DNA of 6,136 nt from CAMEON01 sp964427175. Lineage in GTDB: Bacteria > Bacillota > Clostridia > Oscillospirales > CAG-272. Below are positions 1 through 5,515 of this stretch, in pieces. Made by a program: the position numbers and the translations under genes. The DNA lies in NCBI GenBank assembly GCA_964427175.1, contig CAYRTP010000156.1, forward strand, positions 1 to 6,136. Reading direction: 5' to 3'. A model generated the notes under the pieces. It was not told the DNA's origin. It did not search any database and worked only from the letters and a program-made list of their open reading frames with translations. Position 1 is the first letter of the stretch, and every line of letters starts with the position of its first letter.

Positions 1-366
1 CGCGCCGCCAATATGGCGCGAGGAAATTTCTATGTTTGTCCCCTTTGCGGTAATGTGATCTTTGCGGCGGGCAATGCCGAAATCAGCTGTTGCGGCATCC
101 ATCTGCCGCCCTTGGAAGCGGAACAGAGCGATGATGCCCACGGTGTGACAGTGGAACTCATCGAGAATGAATATTACATTACCATGGATCATCCCATGAC
201 CAAGGAACATTACATTTCTTTCCTTGCCCATGTGACGGGGGAACGGGTGCAGATGGTGAAATGGTATCCCGAACAGAACCCCGAAACACGGATTCCTCGG
301 GTGCGCCGAGGTAAGCTGTATGCCTATTGCAATCAGCACGGCCTTTTTGAGGTGGCAAAGATTTGA
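1..366 (+). CDS. Desulfoferrodoxin-like (superoxide reductase-type) iron domain protein, 5' end outside window
   Basis: This is the C-terminal part of a protein with a desulfoferrodoxin fold. Counting from the ATG at 13, a desulforedoxin-like Fe(SCys)4 site is visible as C9-P-L-C12 and C26-C27-G. The second (superoxide reductase) iron site is visible as H43, H60-P-M-T-K-E-H66 and C106-N-Q-H109-G. All ligands expected of a two-iron desulfoferrodoxin are present, but the lysine that precedes the first histidine in classical enzymes is absent (D-A-H here). The frame is open from base 1 and the ATG at 13 has no Shine-Dalgarno sequence, so I treat the gene as continuing to the left. From memory of clostridial proteins, this version of the domain often follows an N-terminal XRE-type helix-turn-helix, so the whole gene may be a redox- or iron-sensing regulator rather than a free enzyme. 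The domain call is firm; regulator versus reductase is unresolved. Confidence 0.8.
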   Translation, partial: RAANMARGNFYVCPLCGNVIFAAGNAEISCCGIHLPPLEAEQSDDAHGVTVELIENEYYITMDHPMTKEHYISFLAHVTGERVQMVKWYPEQNPETRIPRVRRGKLYAYCNQHGLFEVAKI

Positions 367-395
367 GGGTTTGATGTTTTTTTGAAAAATACCCC

Positions 396-424
396 TTGCA
401 TTTTGGTGGCGGCCGAAGTATAAT
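396..424 (+). promoter_or_regulatory. Sigma-A (sigma70-type) promoter of the thiamin operon
   Basis: A perfect TATAAT -10 box lies at 419-424. A TTGCAT -35-like box (3 of 6 consensus positions) lies at 396-401, with the optimal 17-bp spacer. Transcription would start near 431, just before the first stem of the riboswitch, which is where a riboswitch-controlled leader should begin. The -35 is weak, but the spacing and position make the assignment good. Confidence 0.75.
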
Positions 425-436
425 AAACAAAAATTG

Positions 437-543
437 AACAGCGGGGAGCTTGCAGTGTTCTTCGGAACCGAACAGGCTGAGAGGAAGGTGTGCCCTTCGA
501 CCCATTAACCTGATTTGGATAATGCCAACGTAGGGATGCCTGA
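437..543 (+). promoter_or_regulatory. TPP (thiamin pyrophosphate, THI-box) riboswitch aptamer
   Basis: The conserved THI-box elements occur in order: GGGGAGC at 443-449, GGCTGAGA at 475-482, ACCC at 500-503, ACCTGAT at 508-514, GGATAATGCCAACG at 517-530 and TAGGGA at 531-536. P2 can form between GGG 444-446 and CCC 501-503. P3 can form between 448-452 and 473-477, with an extension GTTC-TTCG-GAAC (457-468) capped by a UUCG tetraloop. A variable hairpin GAAGG/CCTTC (484-488 with 494-498) sits between CTGAGA and ACCC, as in many Firmicute examples. P1 would use about 439-442 with 538-542, with one bulge. The aptamer lies directly upstream of thiM and is followed by an intrinsic terminator, so TPP binding should reduce transcription of the operon. 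Confidence 0.96.
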
Positions 544-561
544 ACATACGTGTATTCAGAT

Positions 562-595
562 GGAAGTTGCCAAAAAAGGTAGCTTCCGTTTTTTT
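562..595 (+). terminator. Riboswitch expression-platform terminator
   Basis: A 10-bp stem, GGAAGTTGCC (562-571) with GGTAGCTTCC (578-587), contains two G-U pairs and encloses an A6 loop. A G and seven T residues (589-595) follow. It lies 19 bases after the aptamer and 69 bases before the thiM start, which fits a terminator that forms when TPP is bound. Confidence 0.9.
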
Positions 596-648
596 ATTGG
601 TTCGTAGGTTTCCGCTGAATGATTGAATATTTTTATTCCGATCCAATC

Positions 649-659
649 GGAGAAAGAGG
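649..659 (+). promoter_or_regulatory. Shine-Dalgarno region deciding the thiM start
   Basis: The purine-rich stretch GGAGAAAGAGG ends 5 nt before the ATG at 665. It supports that start over the in-frame TTG at 623, which lies 14 codons upstream. A small hairpin, TCCGAT (637-642) with ATCGGA (646-651), partly covers the GGAG end but leaves AGAGG (655-659) free. Confidence 0.7.
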
Positions 660-664
660 CAAAC

Positions 665-1486
665 ATGCTTGGAAACTGTCTTGAAAACGTAAGAAAGTCC
701 ACGCCCTTGGTACATAACATTACGAATTATGTGACCGTCAATGACGTGGCAAACGCGCTTCTCGCTTGCGGAGGCAGCCCTATTATGTCGGACGAACCCG
801 ATGACGTGGCTGACATCACCTCCATCTGCGGAGGACTCAACATCAACATCGGTACGCTCACCAAGCGTAGCATTGAAGCTATGTTCGTAGCCGGAGCAAA
901 GGCAAACGAGCTTGGACATCCCGTACTGCTCGATCCCGTGGGAGCAGGCGCAAGCGCACTTCGTACCAACACCGCCGTGAAGATCATGGAGAAGATCAAG
1001 CTCGACGTGATTCGCGGCAATATTTCTGAAATCAAAACACTTGCTCTCGGCAGCGGAACGACCAAGGGTGTTGATGCGGACGCGGCTGATACCGTGACCG
1101 AGGAAAACCTCGATCAGATGGTTGCCTTCGCAAAGAGCTTTGCCGCTAAGAGCGGCGCAATCGTTGCTATTACGGGTGCTATCGACCTTGTGGCAGATGC
1201 GGAAAAGTGTTACGTGATTCGCAACGGTCGCCCCGAAATGAGCCGCATTACAGGCACAGGCTGTCAGCTTTCGGGAATCGCTACCGCATACGCCGTAGCC
1301 AATCCCGAGAACAAGACCGAGGCTGTTGCCGCCGCCGTTTGCGTGATGGGGCTTGCAGGTGAGATCGGTGTTGCCAATATGGCGGAGGGTGAAGGCAATT
1401 CCTCGCTTCGTAACCGCATTATCGATGCCATCTACAATATGGATGCCGAAACGCTGAATAAGGGAGCAAAGTATGAAGTGCGATAA
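665..1486 (+). CDS. thiM: Hydroxyethylthiazole kinase ThiM
   Basis: ThiM is a cytosolic ribokinase-like kinase that uses ATP to phosphorylate 4-methyl-5-(2-hydroxyethyl)thiazole, feeding salvaged thiazole to ThiE. The 273-residue length is typical. Visible family motifs are the substrate-binding N-terminus with VHNITNYV (16-23) and SPIMSDEP (38-45), the GTL segment (63-65), LLDPVGAGA (88-96), VIRGN (115-119) and the anion-hole/active-site loop ITGTGCQLSG (195-204), whose Cys200 matches the catalytic-loop cysteine of the Bacillus enzyme. The ATG at 665 was chosen for its Shine-Dalgarno site and because the protein then starts where the family does; a TTG at 623 would add 14 unlikely residues. 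It is the first gene after the TPP riboswitch and its 3' end overlaps thiE by 14 nt. Confidence 0.97.
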   Translation: MLGNCLENVRKSTPLVHNITNYVTVNDVANALLACGGSPIMSDEPDDVADITSICGGLNINIGTLTKRSIEAMFVAGAKANELGHPVLLDPVGAGASALRTNTAVKIMEKIKLDVIRGNISEIKTLALGSGTTKGVDADAADTVTEENLDQMVAFAKSFAAKSGAIVAITGAIDLVADAEKCYVIRNGRPEMSRITGTGCQLSGIATAYAVANPENKTEAVAAAVCVMGLAGEIGVANMAEGEGNSSLRNRIIDAIYNMDAETLNKGAKYEVR

Positions 1487-2114
1487 AAAAGACTTTCTGT
1501 TATATGCGGTCACCGACCGTTCGTGGCTTGGTGAGCAGACGCTCTACGAGCAGGTAGAAGAAGCTCTCAAGGGCGGCGCAACCTTCGTTCAGCTTCGTGA
1601 AAAGGAGCTTGACGATGACACATTCCTTTCCGAAGCCATTGAGATACAAGAGCTTTGCAAAAGATATAACGTACCTTTCGTCATCAACGATAATGTTGAG
1701 ATTGCAAGGAAGATGAACGCTGACGGCGTTCACGTCGGACAGAGCGACATGGAGGCAGGCGACGTTCGTTCCCTGCTCGGCGAGGATAAAATCCTCGGCG
1801 TATCAGCGCAGACCGTAGATCAAGCCATTCTTGCCGAACAGCGCGGTGCGGACTACCTCGGCGTTGGCGCGGTCTTTCATACAGGCTCAAAGGCTGACGC
1901 AGATGACGTGAGCCACGAAACACTGAAGGCGATCTGTGAAGCCGTAAGCATTCCCGTGGTCGCAATCGGTGGTATCGGCAAGCATAACGTGCTAAAGCTC
2001 AGCGGAAGCGGCATCTGCGGTGTCGCTGTCATCAGCGCGATCTTCGCTGCCGAGGATATCACGAGCGCAACTGCCGAGCTGAAGGCTCTCACTGAACAGG
2101 CGGTAGAAAAATGA
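1473..2114 (+). CDS. thiE: Thiamine-phosphate synthase ThiE
   Basis: ThiE is a soluble TIM-barrel enzyme that condenses HMP pyrophosphate with hydroxyethylthiazole phosphate to give thiamin monophosphate, releasing pyrophosphate. The 213-residue length is normal. The family signatures are in order: YAVTDR (11-16), VQLREK (39-44, pyrimidine/phosphate side), INDN (71-74), DGVHVGQSD (84-92), GVSAQT (109-114), GVGAVFHTGSKADAD (130-144, pyrophosphate-binding loop), VVAIGGI (162-168) and GVAVISAI (183-190). The start is preceded by GGGAG (1462-1466), located inside thiM with a 6-nt spacer, so the 14-nt overlap suggests translational coupling to thiM. The stop overlaps the next start as ATGA (2111-2114). 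It receives its two substrates from ThiM and ThiD of the same operon. Confidence 0.97.
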   Translation: MKCDKKDFLLYAVTDRSWLGEQTLYEQVEEALKGGATFVQLREKELDDDTFLSEAIEIQELCKRYNVPFVINDNVEIARKMNADGVHVGQSDMEAGDVRSLLGEDKILGVSAQTVDQAILAEQRGADYLGVGAVFHTGSKADADDVSHETLKAICEAVSIPVVAIGGIGKHNVLKLSGSGICGVAVISAIFAAEDITSATAELKALTEQAVEK

Positions 2115-2746
2115 TCAAAGGCGCAATATTTGACCTTGACGGAACACTCCTTGATTCGATGTCTATATGGGACAGCATCGGAGAGGACTATCTTCGCTCC
2201 CTTGGTATCGAGCCGAGAGAGAATTTGGCCGAAGCCTTCAAGACCTTCACCTTGGAGGAATCCGCCGAATATTATCGAACACATTACGGCGTAACCTTGT
2301 CGGTTGAGGAAATCGTGGATGGTGTAAACGGAATGATAGAGGACTTCTATCGTAACACGGTATCTCTCAAAGAGGGTGTTTTCGATTTTCTTGAACGGTT
2401 GACGAAGGACGGTGTGAAGATGTGTATTGCAACGGTGACTGATAAATACCTCGTGGAAGCGGCACTTAAACGCTTGAAAATCAGAGGTTATTTCTCGGAG
2501 ATATTCACAACGGCAGAGGTGGGCTGTGGTAAGAACAAACCGACGATTTATCGCACAGCTCTTGATCATCTTGGAACACCAAAGAGTGAAACGGTCGTGT
2601 TCGAGGATACGCTACACGCACTGATGACAGCCAAGAACGACGGCTTTCCCGTTGCGGCGGTTTATGATGAACACGAATCGAGGCAGACGGAAATGAAAGC
2701 AAACGGTGACTATTATATCACCAACTTTGAAACAGCAAAAAAATAA
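2111..2746 (+). CDS. HAD-family (subfamily IA) phosphatase, probable thiamin monophosphate phosphatase
   Basis: This is a haloacid dehalogenase superfamily phosphatase of 211 residues, beta-phosphoglucomutase/phosphatase-like. Motif I is FDLDGT (7-12), with Asp8 the nucleophile and Asp10 the general acid/base. A helical cap covers about residues 15-85. Motif II is the Thr of IATVTD (106-111), motif III is Lys141 (or Lys143) in GKNKP, and motif IV is VFEDT (163-167) with Glu165/Asp166 for magnesium. All catalytic motifs are intact. It is translationally coupled to thiE through ATGA and sits between thiE and thiD/tenA. HAD phosphatases clustered with thiamin genes in gut clostridia have been shown experimentally to dephosphorylate thiamin monophosphate, and plants carry a HAD-TenA fusion with that role. 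I therefore infer ThMP phosphatase. HAD membership is certain; substrate assignment rests on context, and a housekeeping sugar-phosphate or damage-control role is possible. Confidence 0.85.
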   Translation: MIKGAIFDLDGTLLDSMSIWDSIGEDYLRSLGIEPRENLAEAFKTFTLEESAEYYRTHYGVTLSVEEIVDGVNGMIEDFYRNTVSLKEGVFDFLERLTKDGVKMCIATVTDKYLVEAALKRLKIRGYFSEIFTTAEVGCGKNKPTIYRTALDHLGTPKSETVVFEDTLHALMTAKNDGFPVAAVYDEHESRQTEMKANGDYYITNFETAKK

Positions 2747-2781
2747 ATAACAGCGGCAGACCGGGGGCACCACTCTCTGTC

Positions 2782-2806
2782 GCTCTCCTTCGGGAGCCGA
2801 AGGAGA
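2782..2806 (+). promoter_or_regulatory. Shine-Dalgarno-overlapping hairpin pair upstream of thiD
   Basis: Two mutually exclusive hairpins share this stretch. Hairpin A pairs GCTCTC (2782-2787) with GGGAGC (2792-2797) around a CTTC loop and leaves AAGGAG (2800-2805) free. Hairpin B is a perfect 10-bp stem, TCTCCTTCGG (2784-2793) with CCGAAGGAGA (2797-2806), with a 3-nt loop; it buries that Shine-Dalgarno site. No T-run follows, so it is not an intrinsic terminator. It may tune thiD translation, act as an mRNA processing or stability element, or be a degenerate dispersed palindromic repeat. The structure is certain as sequence; the function is inferred. Confidence 0.5.
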
Positions 2807-2819
2807 AAAAATAATGTTC

Positions 2820-2824
2820 AGGAG
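2820..2824 (+). promoter_or_regulatory. Shine-Dalgarno site supporting the thiD start at 2832
   Basis: AGGAG at 2820-2824 lies 7 nt before the ATG at 2832 and outside the upstream hairpin. A competing AAGGAG (2800-2805) serves the in-frame ATG at 2814 with an 8-nt spacer. The downstream start gives an N-terminus (M-K-T-A-L-S-I-A-G) that begins where ThiD proteins usually do. Confidence 0.6.
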
Positions 2825-2831
2825 AAAGAAT

Positions 2832-3635
2832 ATGAAAACAGCATTATCAATCGCGGGGAGCGATTCCTGCGGAGGCGCCGGTATTCAAGCAGATATCAAG
2901 ACTATGACCATGAACGGTGTTTATGCGATGAGCGCAATTACAGCACTCACAGCACAGAACACGACCGGCGTTAGATCCATTTTGGAGTCCACTCCCGATT
3001 TTCTGAAGGATCAGATCGATGCGGTATTTGAGGATATCCGTCCCGATGCCGTAAAGATCGGAATGGTATCTTCGGCAGAGCTTATCAAGGCAATTGCCGA
3101 CCGACTTGCTTACTATAAAGCGGAAAACATTGTTGTCGATCCCGTGATGGTCGCAACAAGCGGTTCTGAGCTGATGAAAACCGATGCAGTATCGGTGCTG
3201 ACAAGAGAGCTTCTTCCTCTCGCTGCTCTTGTTACGCCCAATATCCCCGAAGCGGAGGTTTTGTCAGGACAGACCGTTCACACGAAGGAAGATATGGAAC
3301 GTGTGGCGAAGTTCATCGGTGACACCTACGGGTGCGCCGTTCTGCTCAAGGGCGGTCACAGCATCAATGACGCAAACGACCTTCTTTATGCAAACGGTGG
3401 CTATAAGTGGTTCAGCGGAAAGCGTATTGATAACCCCAATACTCACGGCACGGGCTGTACCCTTTCGTCTGCCATCGCTTCCAATCTCGCCAAGGGCTAT
3501 GACCTTGAGACCTCGATTCAAAGAGCCAAGGATTATATCTCGGGGGCGCTCGCGGCGATGCTCGACTTGGGGCAAGGCTCGGGTCCTATGAACCACGCTT
3601 TTGATCTGAACGGAAAATTTACGGAGACAAACTAA
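2832..3635 (+). CDS. thiD: Hydroxymethylpyrimidine / phosphomethylpyrimidine kinase ThiD
   Basis: ThiD is a ribokinase-fold enzyme that phosphorylates HMP to HMP-P and then to HMP-PP, the pyrimidine substrate of ThiE. The 267 residues from the ATG at 2832 match the usual length of about 266. Motifs seen are IAGSDSCGGAGIQADIKT (7-24, HMP binding), TALTAQNT (37-44), VKIGM (74-78), VVDPVM (101-106), TPNIPEAE (135-142), LLKGGH (171-176) and NTHGTGCTLSSAIAS (203-217) with catalytic-loop Cys209. An alternative in-frame ATG at 2814 would add six residues (M-F-R-R-K-N) and also has a ribosome site, so the start is not fully settled. An 85-nt gap with a hairpin separates it from the HAD gene, and only one base separates its stop from tenA. 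There is no fused ThiE or TenA domain. Confidence 0.96.
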   Translation: MKTALSIAGSDSCGGAGIQADIKTMTMNGVYAMSAITALTAQNTTGVRSILESTPDFLKDQIDAVFEDIRPDAVKIGMVSSAELIKAIADRLAYYKAENIVVDPVMVATSGSELMKTDAVSVLTRELLPLAALVTPNIPEAEVLSGQTVHTKEDMERVAKFIGDTYGCAVLLKGGHSINDANDLLYANGGYKWFSGKRIDNPNTHGTGCTLSSAIASNLAKGYDLETSIQRAKDYISGALAAMLDLGQGSGPMNHAFDLNGKFTETN

Positions 3636-3636
3636 A

Positions 3637-4299
3637 ATGAAACTGATCGAACAAATGTCAGCAGCCGTAAACGATATCTGGGCTGAATACAATCAACATC
3701 CATTTGTGAAAGGAATCGAAAACGGAACACTCGACCGTGAGACATTCAGATATTACATCATACAGGACTATCTGTATTTGATCGAATACACCAAGGTGTT
3801 CGGCATCGGTATCGCCAAGGCCAAGAGTGTGGAAACGACCAAGCTGTTTGCGTCCTACATTCAGCTTCTGACCGAGGGTGAAATGGACGTTCACAGAGGT
3901 TACATGGGCAAGCTCGGTATTACCGAGAACGAGCTGGCCACCACCCCACGCGCCCCAGACAACCTTTCCTATACCTCGTATATGCTCCGTGTAGCCTACG
4001 AGGAAGGAGAAGCAGAGGTACTGGCTGCGATCCTTTCCTGTGCGTATAGTTATGAAGTCATTGCCCAAAATATCGTCAAAAACAATCCCGATTCCGTCAA
4101 TCACGAGTTTTACGGTGACTGGATCAAAGGCTATGCAAGCGACGAGTATAGCAAAGAGAATATTGTCCTTTTTGATCTGCTTGAAAAGCTGACCGAGCAT
4201 TACACCGACGAGCAGAAGCGGCATATTGTGGACATCTACGTTGCTTGCTCTCGTTACGAGCTTGCTTTTTGGGAGTTGTCTTGGAATAGGTGCGATTGA
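3637..4299 (+). CDS. tenA: Aminopyrimidine aminohydrolase / thiaminase II TenA
   Basis: This is an all-helical TenA-family hydrolase, cysteine type (TenA_C). In the thiamin salvage pathway it converts 4-amino-5-aminomethyl-2-methylpyrimidine, formed from degraded thiamin, into HMP for ThiD; it can also cleave thiamin. The 220 residues span the whole family. Key positions match the Bacillus enzyme closely: Asp44 in QDYLYL (43-48), aromatic residues Tyr45 and Tyr47, the nucleophile Cys135 in LSCAYSYEVIA (133-143), Tyr139, and Glu208 in the C-terminal RYELAFWE (206-213). The start follows GGAG (3623-3626), which lies inside the thiD end with a 10-nt spacer. As the last gene of the TPP-controlled operon it ends 55 nt before a strong terminator. 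Its adjacency to the HAD gene cluster recalls the HAD-TenA fusion known in plants. Confidence 0.95.
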   Translation: MKLIEQMSAAVNDIWAEYNQHPFVKGIENGTLDRETFRYYIIQDYLYLIEYTKVFGIGIAKAKSVETTKLFASYIQLLTEGEMDVHRGYMGKLGITENELATTPRAPDNLSYTSYMLRVAYEEGEAEVLAAILSCAYSYEVIAQNIVKNNPDSVNHEFYGDWIKGYASDEYSKENIVLFDLLEKLTEHYTDEQKRHIVDIYVACSRYELAFWELSWNRCD

Positions 4300-4353
4300 T
4301 TACTTTGCGTGGAGGAGATTGTGTTGAGCGATATTGTTTGTCGGTAAAACAAA

Positions 4354-4398
4354 ATGCCGCCGAGAGCGACCAAATTGGTTACTCTCGGCGGTATTTTT
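4354..4398. terminator. Strong intrinsic terminator, probably bidirectional, ending the thiamin operon
   Basis: A GC-rich stem pairs TGCCGCCGAGAG (4355-4366) with CTCTCGGCGGTA (4382-4393), 12 bp with one G-U pair. It is topped by a small inner hairpin, ACCA/TGGT (4369-4372 with 4376-4379). TTTTT (4394-4398) follows on the plus strand. On the minus strand the stem is followed by TTTTGTTTT (complement of 4354-4346), so it can also stop the convergent minus-strand unit. It lies 55 nt after tenA. Confidence 0.92.
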
Positions 4399-4410
4399 AT
4401 CCGGATTCTT

Positions 4411-4431
4411 AAAAGCGGAAAAATGCTCCGC
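4411..4431 (-). terminator. Possible weak terminator of the minus-strand unit
   Basis: Read on the minus strand, GCGGA (4431-4427) pairs with TCCGC (4419-4415) around a 7-nt loop and is followed by four T residues (4414-4411). The stem is short and the U-tract brief, so alone it would be weak; the larger palindrome at 4354-4398 may do most of the work. Confidence 0.25.
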
Positions 4432-4519
4432 AATGGTTAAAAGTTCGTTTCTTATCATATCGCACCTCGATCATGTATGTTCTTAAAAAACCTAAAAAAG
4501 CCAACAAAATCTGTATCAC

Positions 4520-5515
4520 TCATCGCATAACGGTATTGGTTCGGTAGAACTGTCCCTCCTCTGAAAACCACGTATCCGAGACCCGCAGGAATGATCCCAT
4601 ATCGGCGGCTTTCAACGGCAGAAAAGGCTGAATGGCTTCCGCCCCATCGGGTTCTACGCGAAAACCAAACCGCTCTCCGCCATCAAACTCCACCAGAACG
4701 TGGGAATCGTAGATTACTTTGTCTCTCTCACCTTCAATCGTGCTTTCAAAGACCTGAATGGCCTTGATACGGCCACGAGGGTACTCGGAGTTGGCACTCG
4801 ACTTGATATCGGCTCCGTCCAAAGCGGCCATATCGTCGAAGCGCAAGGCGAGAGACATCCGATCGATCCCTTCAAAACAGGTGTCCAAATCTCTGGAAAC
4901 GGTAAGAGACACTTTGCTATAGCCGTTCTCCGAATGGTTTTTGACAAGCATATCCACCTCACGAAACAAAGGCCTCAGATCGCTTATGACGGGGGATTCC
5001 AAGGTCAAACCAACCAACTCCGCTCCAACGAGCTTTTGGAGTTTGGTGAATGGTTGCTCGTTCAGGTGATATATAAAGATATTTTGCCCCGCCGACACTC
5101 GATATTCCTTCCCCAACCGTTTCAGATGCTTCCCTTTCACGGTAAATCTCATTTGCAGGCAGGATGGCTGAAACCACTTGGGAACACAGGCCCCGTCCTC
5201 CGCAAAGGTCACCTCCATACCGTCGGCCAGTTCGTAGGCTGTCTCCCCCTTTTGGATTATGTGACCGTACAGATTCCACCAGCCGCCGTACCGATGCCGT
5301 CCGTTCTCGTCTGCCCCCTCGTCGAACACCTCGGCGGGCGTTGCCATATTCAGCCCCAACGCCGAAAAGGGCTGTTTCACCGCGTCGGGCAAGCCACCCA
5401 CGTGCTCCGCAAAGGTGCGGCAAGCCGCGCAATCGCACGGAGGTAGTGTGGGTACGGCGGCCTGCATAGCCTTCACGTCCACCCAAATTTGCCAAGTGCC
5501 AAACCGAAAGATCAT
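4520..5515 (-). CDS. Protein of unknown function with N-terminal CxCxxC motif
   Basis: I do not recognise a named family for this 331-residue soluble protein; no signal peptide or membrane segment is visible. The N-terminal half opens with FRFGTWQIWVDV (3-14), then PPCDCAACRTF (25-35), whose Cys27, Cys29 and Cys32 form a compact CxCxxC that could bind a metal or be redox active. Next comes a PAEVFDEG/YGGWWNLYGHI region (60-67, 76-86). This layout resembles short uncharacterised Firmicute proteins that carry a Cys-rich 'CxxCRNF'-like motif and a YGGFYH-like motif. The remainder (about 165-331) is acidic and beta-rich-looking, with HVLVEFDGGERFGFRVEPDG (272-291). The ATG at 5515 was chosen because AAGGA precedes it by 6 nt on the minus strand and it overlaps the upstream GNAT stop as ATGA (5515-5512), implying coupled translation. 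A longer reading to 5614 would lie inside the GNAT gene and lacks support. Confidence 0.8.
   Translation of the reverse strand: MIFRFGTWQIWVDVKAMQAAVPTLPPCDCAACRTFAEHVGGLPDAVKQPFSALGLNMATPAEVFDEGADENGRHRYGGWWNLYGHIIQKGETAYELADGMEVTFAEDGACVPKWFQPSCLQMRFTVKGKHLKRLGKEYRVSAGQNIFIYHLNEQPFTKLQKLVGAELVGLTLESPVISDLRPLFREVDMLVKNHSENGYSKVSLTVSRDLDTCFEGIDRMSLALRFDDMAALDGADIKSSANSEYPRGRIKAIQVFESTIEGERDKVIYDSHVLVEFDGGERFGFRVEPDGAEAIQPFLPLKAADMGSFLRVSDTWFSEEGQFYRTNTVMR

Noticed and set aside
367..396. Possible terminator for the first gene (T-run at 377-383)
   Set aside because: No GC-rich stem precedes the T-run; only about 4 bp of pairing (367-370 with 391-394) flanks it, so no terminator is called.
623..664. 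N-terminal extension of ThiM from a TTG at 623
   Set aside because: There is no ribosome site at the right distance, the 14 extra residues do not resemble the family, and the ATG at 665 has a good Shine-Dalgarno site and normal length.
179..1513. Long minus-strand reading frame antisense to the desulfoferrodoxin end, riboswitch and thiM
   Set aside because: It crosses the riboswitch and terminator, its translation has no recognisable domain, and it mirrors the codon bias of thiM; it is a shadow frame.
4311..4347. GGAGGAG Shine-Dalgarno-like site followed by GTG and a frame of only eight codons
   Set aside because: It is too short to support as a gene, lies between the tenA stop and the terminator, and may be a remnant or chance.
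4300..4458. Minus-strand 52-codon frame with a GAGG-like site before its ATG
   Set aside because: It runs straight through the strong terminator palindrome and its translation from there is dictated by the inverted repeat; no recognisable protein.
4700..5446. Plus-strand 248-residue frame antisense to the CxCxxC protein
   Set aside because: The minus-strand frame has a ribosome site, an ATGA coupling to the upstream gene and protein-like composition; the plus frame has no such support and lies beyond the tenA terminator.
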